Notes under the pieces: model-generated | Told to the model about the DNA's origin: nothing | The model's input: only the letters and a program-made list of their open reading frames with translations | The model's database searches: none | Shown here: piece after piece, positions 9,463-18,600 of the stretch | How positions within the stretch are numbered: position 1 is the first letter of the stretch | How the letters are laid out: every line of letters begins with the position of its first letter | Assembly (NCBI GenBank): GCA_014885115.2 | Contig: WKLE02000159.1 | Location: 5,898 to 29,704, forward strand | DNA from: Asterionellopsis glacialis | Taxonomy: Eukaryota; Bacillariophyta; Plagiogrammaphyceae; Rhaphoneidales; Asterionellopsidaceae | Length of the DNA stretch: 23,807 bases | Direction: 5' to 3' | Program-made: the position numbers and the translations under genes

Positions 9463-9896
9463 GTACACTAGGTAGGTCCTACTCTAAGGGTCCTAAGTAG
9501 GCTTACCTGGTACCTACCTGGTTGGGAGTATCTTGTACAGGTACCTGGTACATGGTAGTCCTGTACCCCAGGTACTGGAACCTAAGCCCTCTAGTAGTAT
9601 TAAGTCCACTCAGTACCAGCAGGTTTCCAATTTTCACTAAATTTCCACCGAAACCATCTTCATCTGTTTCAAGCCAGGACCCCTCTACCGTAGAGAGAGA
9701 GTCCTGCTCTTCAATCTTCTGTTGCCTGACTTCATTTTGTAAATCTAGAGAGAGCATACGAGCTTCACAAATTTCGAAATTATTTGAAAACTCTTTTTTA
9801 TTTTACCTCTCTTTCTGTCTTCTTTTTTGATTCATACTCAAAATTTGTTCACGTGTAGTTTGGTTTTCATGATAGGAAACACTACTTTAGAGTTCG

Positions 9897-12185
9897 TTAT
9901 GAACTGCAGCATGCCTTTGCTAATTTGCTTGCATCATTTTTATCTGGTGGAATATCAATGGTAGGATTGCCATTAAAAAAATTGTCCGGTTTGAGAGTAA
10001 AGCCAGTACTTTCACAAGGCATGACTGGAAAATCTTCGACTCGTGGCACGTGACAAACACCAAAGGCATGCCAAAGGACTACATCTTGTGCTACAAGTGG
10101 CCGATCATTGGCAGTCCAGTCGACAAGTCCTACAGACCCATCACCTTGTGGGGTATATTCTCCTGCTGGATATCTCTCCTCATCGACATAGGGAGTTACC
10201 CATAAATGTGCTCTGGCAAAGGCACCCTTCTTGGCCACTGTAGAAGAAGGATCAACTAACATTAATGGCTGCGCAGGACCCTGGGTAAACGGTAAAAGTT
10301 TATATGCCGTAGGCTTGCCATTCACACCGTTAATTTTTTCTGCATTCGAAATCTTCCAAGACCGCGCCTTTGTCATATCAGCCTTACGAATCGCATTCTT
10401 TTCGGAATCAAGAATAGTTTCTTCCGCTTGAAAAACATTGCCATATGGGTTGGTTACGCTATCATGTGGTTTACACACAACATCAACCTCACTAACAGTA
10501 TTTTCGTAGCCATCGACAGCCATGTCCAGTCTAGCACAGAACATATGTTGATGTATTTGTGCATTTACACCAGGAGCGACCAAAGTCCCATGTGTAGTAT
10601 GGCCCAGTTCATCTTCCGTGGCGGACGGTAAGTTTGTAGAAAGCTCACCTGATAATTTGATTTCAAAGTCAATCATTCCATCTTGTCGAAGTCGCCAGTA
10701 AAACAAATACTCATAATTCACAACTGTAGCTATTGAACTAATAACCAGCTCACGTGAACGCCGTGATTCATTGTGACCATTCCTATATTCAACATGTTTC
10801 CATAGGATACCCTGATCTTCTTCATGCATACATATTGCCTTTTTCTTCACTTGACCATTCCCTGCCACATCCGACAGAACAGCATCAAAGTAATGAATAT
10901 GACCTAAACAATCACATCCAAGTTCTAAACTATTAGCACAATATCCTAAACCATAGTCTCCTACATCAAAGGCACATTTGCGTTGATGTGGTGGATATGG
11001 ATCACCATACGGTACTGCCATTTCCACTAATGACGCACGATGTACCACTGGTCTCCCATCAAAGCACACATCGTGTAAAACTAACCCTTCACGGTAATTA
11101 AATCCAACACGGAATGACCATTTTTGCCATTCCACTAAATGCCCATCTGAAACTTTGAAAGAAGGTCCATCTGGTTGGAGAACATCCAACGCAGCCAACG
11201 TATCATTTCGCCATGATGTTTCCAGATATGAATTTGTTTTTACCAAGTCACGATGATAATTAACTGAAGCAGTAGGGATCTTCGGTGCTGGCCGATCAAC
11301 ACCACCTACAGTAACAACTTGTCTTGCATTTAAGTCAACAACGGGTAAAACATCAATAGGGTGTGCATAATGATTGTCTTGCAAATTATCTCCATCCTGG
11401 CGATAATACAAAAATGTCTGAACGAGTCTTGCTGGTACATCACTATCCTTATTCCATTTGGTTAATTCAACATCATCATCAGATGCAAGATGGACACTCC
11501 ACGGATCACATGCTACACGAGACATGTCAGTAATACCATACCTTTCCTTTAAAATTTCCGCCACTTCCGAGGAACTTTGGACGATCGCTTCAGCCAAGTC
11601 ACAATCTTCTGGTGTAAACATTGGTTGAACACCTGCGGGGAGCGTTTTCGAATCAACCACAGTCAAGGATGATAAATCAACAACGAATTCAGATGCTAAT
11701 CCAGTAACAGGACTTAGAGTTACTACTTCGGCTTGACGACCAGGAAGAACACCTGGGTCAAATGAATTAGACTTCTGTCCATTTAAAAAGGGTACCAATC
11801 GTGATTTGGTTGGTTCCTTCAATGATACAGCAATGAAACGTAATTTCTCAAAGTTCGAATCGTCTTCAGCAGCAATGTTCAACAATGATCGAACGGCAGC
11901 TGAAGCAGCTTGAATTTCATCAACAGACAAAGGTTCAAGTGGATGGATTATATTTTGGTCCTGTGATACAAAATTTCTAACAGGAATCTGTATCGATTTA
12001 AATGACTTCCTGTTCTTTTGTTGTGCAGAAATATTTGGCTTAAAGTGAGAGGCGGCAGAATAACCCAAAGGATTAGGGCGACTCAATACTGACAAAAATG
12101 ATCTCTGACAACCACTATTGATGCCAATGGATTTCCTAAGCAATGAACGAGGTCCATACCAAAGTCGAGCGGTACGCTGAAACAT
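9897..12185 (-). CDS. Copper-containing (TPQ) primary amine oxidase
   Basis: 762 aa from the ATG at 12185. The frame runs to 12260, but only through a TTG and a CT-rich leader. Copper amine oxidases oxidatively deaminate primary amines to aldehyde, ammonia and H2O2. Visible: the N-terminal HPLEPLSVDEIQAASAAVR start of the N2/N3 domains (about 80-98); the catalytic-base region AFDVGDYGLGYCANSLELGCD with Asp407; the cofactor motif TVVNYEY with Tyr491 as the TPQ precursor; copper ligands His545 and His547 (QIHQH) and a third His in GVCHVPR (about 712); and the closing EDFPVMPCESTGFTLKP and FFNGNPTIDIPP. Residues 1-75 are rich in Arg/Ser and nearly free of acidic residues, a likely mitochondrial presequence. 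No PTS1 is present (C-terminus KACCSS). The gene is full-length for the family and intronless. A scrap of a second copy lies 1.4 kb downstream. Confidence 0.95.
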   Translation of the reverse strand: MFQRTARLWYGPRSLLRKSIGINSGCQRSFLSVLSRPNPLGYSAASHFKPNISAQQKNRKSFKSIQIPVRNFVSQDQNIIHPLEPLSVDEIQAASAAVRSLLNIAAEDDSNFEKLRFIAVSLKEPTKSRLVPFLNGQKSNSFDPGVLPGRQAEVVTLSPVTGLASEFVVDLSSLTVVDSKTLPAGVQPMFTPEDCDLAEAIVQSSSEVAEILKERYGITDMSRVACDPWSVHLASDDDVELTKWNKDSDVPARLVQTFLYYRQDGDNLQDNHYAHPIDVLPVVDLNARQVVTVGGVDRPAPKIPTASVNYHRDLVKTNSYLETSWRNDTLAALDVLQPDGPSFKVSDGHLVEWQKWSFRVGFNYREGLVLHDVCFDGRPVVHRASLVEMAVPYGDPYPPHQRKCAFDVGDYGLGYCANSLELGCDCLGHIHYFDAVLSDVAGNGQVKKKAICMHEEDQGILWKHVEYRNGHNESRRSRELVISSIATVVNYEYLFYWRLRQDGMIDFEIKLSGELSTNLPSATEDELGHTTHGTLVAPGVNAQIHQHMFCARLDMAVDGYENTVSEVDVVCKPHDSVTNPYGNVFQAEETILDSEKNAIRKADMTKARSWKISNAEKINGVNGKPTAYKLLPFTQGPAQPLMLVDPSSTVAKKGAFARAHLWVTPYVDEERYPAGEYTPQGDGSVGLVDWTANDRPLVAQDVVLWHAFGVCHVPRVEDFPVMPCESTGFTLKPDNFFNGNPTIDIPPDKNDASKLAKACCSS

Positions 12186-12799
12186 ATCCGGAAGGTTTTC
12201 ACTGTATTCTCTAGAGAGAGAATTGTGAGAAGAAGGGAGAGAGATGTCGGTAAGTAACAACAGAGTGCCTACTCTGCGTTAGCTGGAAAGGAGCCGTGTC
12301 CTATTTATTAGTCCTACTAAAAGACTGAGAAAGTTGAACAAAGAGTCCTCGATGGTGAGATTTACAAAGAAGATCCTTCTGTGGAGATTCTTTGAGTTTA
12401 CTACTTGCTTCCGACAACAGACACGGCATTTTGAAAACTCGCCCCATTTTCCATTATTTTGTGTTTCCAAAAAAAAGGGCCTTCGGTGTTCAAACCTGCA
12501 TTCCCATTCTACAAAATTCTTAAGTAATTTTAATTAAGTCTTGGTCATATCCACGCAAAAAATAAATTTCTGCTTTTCTTTCATAATTGATATTTTAATT
12601 GAATATATAGAGATGTGATGAAAAACAAAATACAGGTATCACGTATGTACCTGGTACTGGTACTTTACTACACTTTGTACCAGGTACCTGTACCTTAAAG
12701 TCTTATCGGTATGGAAAGATGAGCAACCTCACTTATTTTTGACAGGATGCCCTTCGACACGAGTCACGCCAGAGAGGTCCACTTTTTGCTCATATAGTA
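12186..12799. promoter_or_regulatory. Intergenic region: amine oxidase promoter side and 3' flank of the EEP gene
   Basis: Holds the amine oxidase 5' leader, including TCTAGAGAGAG (12210-12220), and an AT-rich middle. Near 12647-12687 there is an 11-bp inverted repeat of the GTACC element. Short open frames on both strands look non-coding. Confidence 0.5.
12647..12687. repeat. GTACCTGGTAC / GTACCAGGTAC inverted repeat
   Basis: Perfect 11-bp arms (12647-12657 and 12677-12687) around a 19-nt spacer. Same element as the cluster at 9376-9441 and the single copies at 7006, 14994 and 15087. Confidence 0.8.
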
Positions 12800-14773
12800 T
12801 TACGGAGCATAAAGAGCAGAAAACTCGGCTCGTTCTATCCATTGGTTCACATTGCACCCAAGAATTTCCTTTGCTACTAAACGTTCTAAATTCGACATTT
12901 CATCGACTTTTGTTTTACGTTGTGCTTTCAATTCTACTTTTAAGTCACGTATTTGACTTCGTCGTTGTCTCATGAAGTCTATGACTTTTTTGGGAGGAGG
13001 TCCCTTTTTTTGCTTTTTCTTAGCGTTGTTTTTATTCTTCTTGTTGTCTTTACTACCTGTATTACCATGGTCTCCTTCTTCCTTCATATCTTGCGGTGGT
13101 ACAGTAGGAAGACAACTTTCTGCTTCAATTTGTGCTTGTTGTGCATCTAATGTATCTGTAAGATCTTTCATTTTGGTATATTGCATTTTTTCAAATGCCG
13201 AAATTTGTTCGACTAGCACAGATCGTTCTTCTACTGTAAGTTGAGGTGATTTTTGTATATTAAACATTGCACCTATTGGTAAATGATCTGACGGCCATTT
13301 ATGATTAGGCAGACCTGATTGTTGAGCTTCCTTATCTGCTTCTAAGGTAGACCATACAGATAATGGACGTAACGTATCTGTTGAATATAACATATGATCT
13401 AATGCCCATTGTCCCATCATCATACTGCTGCGCCAACCACTATTACTTGATAGAGTTGAAGACTCTTGGTTATTGTTATTGTTGTTCTCGTCATTTTTGT
13501 TATGATTGGTGTTGTCGTCCGTGCTAGTGGCATGGTCATAGGCTGCTCTTGTTTTTCCAGATTTAATTCTTGATAATGTCATACACAATTCATTCTTTAC
13601 CAATTGATTTACATCCATATACATATCTTTCCATTGTTGCAATTGCTGTTTGGATGGTTCTATATCTTGAGTCAAACGTAAAGATTCATGACATTGTTGT
13701 CGATAGTCTTCTTCTGTTGGAAAAGACTCATGATCATTGCTGTCATTGTCATTATTTTGTCTTAAAAATGCAGATACACATGAACCAGAAAATAATTCAG
13801 TATTCATATCACCCGCAATAATAAAGGAAGGACGAGGATTCGACTTAAACTTATTTGCTGTTGTGGTAGTCTGTCTTTTCAAAAGCCTTGCTAGTTGTCC
13901 TACACGTTTGGTTTCATCTGTAGCATCTAAATGAACAGATGCTACTACGACAGGTTCTATCCCCTCCATATCTGATCCTTGTACACCTTGAAGACATATT
14001 GAAACACATCGATTGGAGTTACCTTCTTGATCCGTATGGTCATATTGATCATGAGAACTGTTCTTCTTTTTATGTTTCGATTTCTTCTTTTTACTACTAG
14101 AATGGCCCTTGTTCTTTTTGTGATGGTCATGAGAATTATTACTGGTATGGTTGGTCGCCTCCTGTTGGGTATCCTCATCATTATTGTGATTATTTTCATC
14201 ACCAGCAGTGGTATTTCTAGAGAAGGGTTCGAATTTATCGACTCGATAAAGCACTGCTACTGTCACAGCACCATCAATATCTAATACCCGTCTATTCCGT
14301 TCTGCAATTTGACATAATTCTGTTTGGGAAGGTAGTACAACACAATATTTACCACCATGTTCTGCAATGAGTGGTTCAATCCATGGGGGTAAACCATAGT
14401 AATAATTATCATGACCATTTTTATTGTTTTTCGATTGTCGACGTTCTAATTGTAACTCTTGTATACAAATAATATCTGCATGACAATGCGATAAAATTTG
14501 ATATAATTTTGGTCCACGATGTTCCATACTTAATACGGCATGCGAATTATCCTCGGATATCCATTCAAAGGCAGCAAAGGATTGTATAGATCCAGTACGT
14601 TTATCTAAAGGACGAACGTAGGCTGGTGCTAGTACATTGTAACTTACAACCGATATTTGTTTGGGGTTCTCCGTGCCATCATGATGGCTTGACAGTATTG
14701 ATGATGATGATCTCAGTGGTGTGCCATTCGCAACAATTTTATTGAATGTTTTTGGTGCTGTCGTCGTCGTCAT
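12800..14773 (-). CDS. Endonuclease/exonuclease/phosphatase family protein (CCR4/nocturnin/ANGEL-like)
   Basis: 657 aa from the ATG at 14773; the frame is open upstream to a GTG at 14908, but the first ATG is preferred. The catalytic EEP signatures appear in order: SYNVLAPAY (Asn46), RGPKLYQILSHCHADIICIQE (Glu106), SVHLDA (His281), AGDMNTE (Asp322, Asn324) and LDHMLYS...WPSDHLPIGA (Asp496, His497). The complete metal/catalytic set predicts a Mg-dependent nuclease or phosphodiesterase, as in CCR4 and ANGEL deadenylase-type proteins. No leucine-rich repeat region precedes it, so it is not canonical CCR4. Two low-complexity inserts interrupt the domain: Asn/His/Lys/Ser-rich (about 190-253) and Asn-rich (about 418-440). 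The C-terminus is a Lys-rich, probably coiled-coil extension. It faces the PWP2 gene head-to-head. Confidence 0.88.
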   Translation of the reverse strand: MTTTTAPKTFNKIVANGTPLRSSSSILSSHHDGTENPKQISVVSYNVLAPAYVRPLDKRTGSIQSFAAFEWISEDNSHAVLSMEHRGPKLYQILSHCHADIICIQELQLERRQSKNNKNGHDNYYYGLPPWIEPLIAEHGGKYCVVLPSQTELCQIAERNRRVLDIDGAVTVAVLYRVDKFEPFSRNTTAGDENNHNNDEDTQQEATNHTSNNSHDHHKKNKGHSSSKKKKSKHKKKNSSHDQYDHTDQEGNSNRCVSICLQGVQGSDMEGIEPVVVASVHLDATDETKRVGQLARLLKRQTTTTANKFKSNPRPSFIIAGDMNTELFSGSCVSAFLRQNNDNDSNDHESFPTEEDYRQQCHESLRLTQDIEPSKQQLQQWKDMYMDVNQLVKNELCMTLSRIKSGKTRAAYDHATSTDDNTNHNKNDENNNNNNQESSTLSSNSGWRSSMMMGQWALDHMLYSTDTLRPLSVWSTLEADKEAQQSGLPNHKWPSDHLPIGAMFNIQKSPQLTVEERSVLVEQISAFEKMQYTKMKDLTDTLDAQQAQIEAESCLPTVPPQDMKEEGDHGNTGSKDNKKNKNNAKKKQKKGPPPKKVIDFMRQRRSQIRDLKVELKAQRKTKVDEMSNLERLVAKEILGCNVNQWIERAEFSALYAP

Positions 14774-15656
14774 CTTGGTACGATGGTGATGATAATGAAA
14801 GAATTCGTTGTTCTCTTCCTGTTTGTTGATTTTGAAAGAGTAGATTATGGTTGGCGATGGTTCGAAGTTGTTGTGGACAACTAGACTAGGACCGAACTGG
14901 ATCACCACTCTCTTCTGTGAAACGTGCCTTTTGGTGGCTATGTTCTCTCTTCGTGCGAGTCAAACGTGCTATGATCCGGTTGTAATTCGTAGTGTACCAG
15001 GTACGACTGACCAACGACCGGAGATGCTAGGTCTTGCGTGTTGGAGGGTTTCCGATGAGGAGTGTTAGACCTCTGTAGGTGCTATCGTACCAGGTACCCG
15101 TTACCGTACCTATATTACTAGTCTACTTTACCGGGTACAGGTAGTCCATGATCCTGTGCGAACCCTCGCGATTTTCACTTTTGGTCTGTCAGTCTGCCAT
15201 CTGCCATATGAATATTCCGTCCGTCAGTTCGCGCATTGTAAAGATCCTTTGTGGTTATGAGCACCGTTGACAGAGCCACTGGGCTTTGATGTACTTTTTC
15301 TCGGCTTGTCTTTTTTTCTCTCCAAGAGATAATGAGATCTTCGTTCATGCTCTCTAGGCTGCTACCCTACTGACTTTCGTCGAGAACAAACGACGACAAC
15401 CATCACATTTTTTCTTTCGCGTAAAAGAGAGGACAAACGACCATATAGTTGGCTGTAAGAAAGTCACCAACAGGAAAAGTCAATTTATCTTTATTTCATT
15501 GTTCTTGTTCGTTTTCTTTGAACGAGAGGTTTTTCGTTTACAGAGGTCTTTACTTCCTATTCATCGCTGTCTCTAACGTGGAAAGAAAAACAGAACAAAC
15601 ACATCCAACATCATCATCATCCCCTTCCACCCTCCCTCCTCCCCCAAAAATCCATT
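14774..15656. promoter_or_regulatory. Divergent intergenic region between the EEP gene (-) and PWP2 (+)
   Basis: 883 bases with no convincing gene. Two exact GTACCAGGTAC copies (14994-15004, 15087-15097) and related words (GGGTACAGGTAG near 15130) lie here. The last ~60 bases before PWP2 are C-rich/CATC-rich with no ATG until the PWP2 start, consistent with a 5' UTR. Confidence 0.5.
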
Positions 15657-18600
15657 ATGAAATTCAATTTTAAATTACGCCGATTATGTGGTGCATATTA
15701 CGGTAGTCCAACATCTACAGAATCAAAATCGGGTAGTGGTGCTAATCTTGTTTATACATCCGATGGGAATACATTACTAAGCGCTGTATCGAATCGTGTA
15801 CAAATGTTAGATTTACAAACACACACCGTACGTACCTTACCCATTGAAGCACGGTCTAACATTCGGTGTATGGCATTAAGTCCTGATGATTGTTTGTTGG
15901 TCACAGTCGATGTGCAAAATTATGCCATGTTGGTCAACGTACGTCGAGGTGTTGTATTGCACCGATTTCGTTTTTCCAAGGGCAAAGTACGTCAAGTTTT
16001 ATTTTCACCCTGTGGACAATATATGGCGGTCACGGTAGGGAAACATGTACAAGTCTGGAATTCGTTAAAAAATCGAAAACGTGAATTTGCACCCCTAGTC
16101 TTACATAGGACCTATACAGGTTTGACAGATGATGTAGTTGCCTTACATTGGAGTACTGATTCATCTATTATATGTGCTGCAAGTCGTGATGGAACGGCAA
16201 GAATATGGACCCTCCATACAACCAAACACTATGAACCAGTTACATTAAGTGGTCATAAAAGTGCATTAGTTGGAATCTTTTTATCTACAAATGTAGCACA
16301 AGGTGCAAACGAGGGTGATACCTTTCATGGACTTCCATTACTACCACAAAATACTACTGTTACTACCAGTGATAATGAAAACAGTAATAGAATTCGATCA
16401 TGTTTCACTGTCAGTATAGATGGTGCACTTGTGACCTGGGAATGTAATCCAGGAAGTGTTCATGAAGAAGAAATGAGCCCATCACCATCTTCCACAGCGC
16501 CTGACGACGATCATTTTGGTGACGATGCTGTCAGTTTCTTCACTGGTGGTGATACTTTATCAAGTGGTAATAGAAAACGATCCTTTCATGAGTTGTCATC
16601 ATCCTCGTCACCCTTTTCTTCTTCGAAATCTCAAGCACATAAGTTGGTTCATGCTACTTGGTCTGTCAAGGCACGACACTACTTCCATCAAGAAGGTGCT
16701 ACTGTGACATCCACAGATTATTGTGAAAAGGAACGATTACTTGTGGTGGGATTTTCATCAGGTTTATTTGGATTGTATGAAATGCCATCAGTATCCAACA
16801 TTCATACATTGTCAGTGGGCTCAGATCAAATTATTCGGACCTCAGTATTGAATAAAACAGGTGAATGGTTAGCCATAGGTTGTCCAACATCACAGCAACT
16901 TTTAGTATGGGAATGGAGATCGGAAACATACATATTAAAACAAAGAGGACATGCCTATGGGATGAGATGCATGGCCTACTCACCCGATGGGATTGTTGTA
17001 TGTAGTGGTGGTGAAGATGGAAAATTAAAGTTGTGGAACGCCACCAGTGGTTTTTGTTATGTAACACTCGAGCAATCACATACGGCTCCTGTTACGGCTG
17101 TAGCCTTTGCGAATTCAAGTGTTGTCTTGTCAGCTAGTTTGGACGGAACTGTAAAGGCACATGATTTGCATCGATACCGTACCTTCAAAACACTGACAAC
17201 GCCCACACCAACACAATTCCTAAGTTTGGCTGTGGATCCTAGCGGTGAAGTAGTGACAGCTGGCACTATTGATCCCTTCCACATTTATGTTTGGAATTTG
17301 CAAACAGGCAAATTGATGGATATTTTGACAGGACACACAGGACCTGTTTGTGGATTAGCGTTTCAAAGTACAGGGGGCACACTTGCGTCCGCATCATGGG
17401 ATGGTACAGTCAAGTTTTGGGATTTGTACAAGGGCAACGTCCCAACTGAAAGTGTTCAACATACATCTGATGTAGTTTGTGTTGCCTTCCGACCAGATGG
17501 GAAGGAAATTTGTACGGGAACTATTGGTGGTTTATTAAGTTTTTGGGATGTCGAAGATGCACGTCTCAAATTTGAAATTGATGGTCGTCGAGATATTGCA
17601 GGAGGTACGACGATGAGCATTCTGTGTTATTTGCTGTTGCTTATTTCTTTGTTGGTTCTAGTGTGTACGAAATACACAAACGCAGTGATGATGAATATTC
17701 CCATAAACATTCGCAGTTCAAAGCTGACGGTAGTCATTTTATGGCATGCCCATTGGAGCAGCAATTACTTCCTTGGATGTCCGAGCGTTCTGTCCTTTCA
17801 CTTCCCATCGTGCAAGTTGTCTTCATCAAAGATCCTTGTCTGACATTGCTTGATTATTTGTTTTGCGATACTTCAGGACGAAAAATGAACGATAGGATGA
17901 CAGCTGACAACAATGCCTCTTCACGATATTTCACATCAGTTTGCTATTCGGCTGATGGATCTTGCGTTTTGGCTGGAGGAAATTCTAAGTATGTATGCAT
18001 CTATGAAATTTCTCAACAAATACTTTTGAAAAAGTTTCAAGTTACTTTCAATCGAAGTCTTGATGGAGTTTTAGATGAGGTGAGAAGAAAGTACCCTTTT
18101 GCATAGAATGATTATAAACTTGAGACGCAATGATGATGATTATTCCCATAAACATTCGCAGTTCGAAGCTGACGGTAGTCTTTTATGGCATGCCCATTGG
18201 AGCAGCAATTACTTCCTTGGATGTCCGAGCGTTCTCCTCCGTTATGGACTGTGACTCCACAATAAGTTCGCAGGCTTTTCTCACACTGATCTATCGTCTT
18301 CTTTTTTCCGATAATTGCAGCTCAACTCAAAAAACCTTGGAGAAGGTGGCCCTATTGACGACCATGCCGACTCAGGTGATGAAACTACGTACAACGCTTT
18401 GACTCTTCCAGGAGCTAAACGTGGTGACGATGGTTCTCGAAAGAGTCGTGTAGAAGTCCTCACAACCCAAGTTGCCTTCTCATCTACAGGTAGAGAATGG
18501 GCTACTGTTTCAGGTGAAGGTTTGCACGTTTATTCATTAGATGATGATATGATTTTTGATCCTATAGCATTGACAGAAGATATTACTCCTGCTACTATCG

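Larger units (their letters stand above)
9319..9896. repeat. Palindrome-rich intergenic region (GGTACC / CCAGGTA element cluster)
   Basis: Within about 9330-9560 the sequence is built largely of TACCTGG/CCAGGTA and GGTACC words. Two TACCTGG units (9376-9389) face four exact CCAGGTA units (9414-9441) across a loop containing the perfect palindrome GTCCTAGGAC (9400-9409). A further inverted repeat has 9-bp arms at 9443-9451 and 9454-9462. Related words continue at 9505-9575. Open frames across it are artefacts of the repeat. From 9600 on it is ordinary flank ending at the amine oxidase 3' side. Confidence 0.75.

Noticed and set aside
9522..9830. Open frame of 102 codons on the plus strand
   Set aside because: Runs through the palindromic repeats and low-complexity flank, with no protein-like features.
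12186..12260. N-terminal extension of the amine oxidase (25 residues)
   Set aside because: Its first codon is TTG and the DNA is CT-rich leader; the first ATG is at 12185.
17605..17843. Alternative C-terminus of PWP2 by reading through into intron 1
   Set aside because: The tail is unlike PWP2, whereas splicing at 17604/17877 restores the family motif and the rest of the protein; the intron sequence is explained by U14.
17624..18106. Separate coding gene over the intron 1 / exon 2 region
   Set aside because: The open frame is PWP2 exon 2 plus intron; its intronic part is the snoRNA, and copy 2 has an indel that would shift any such frame.
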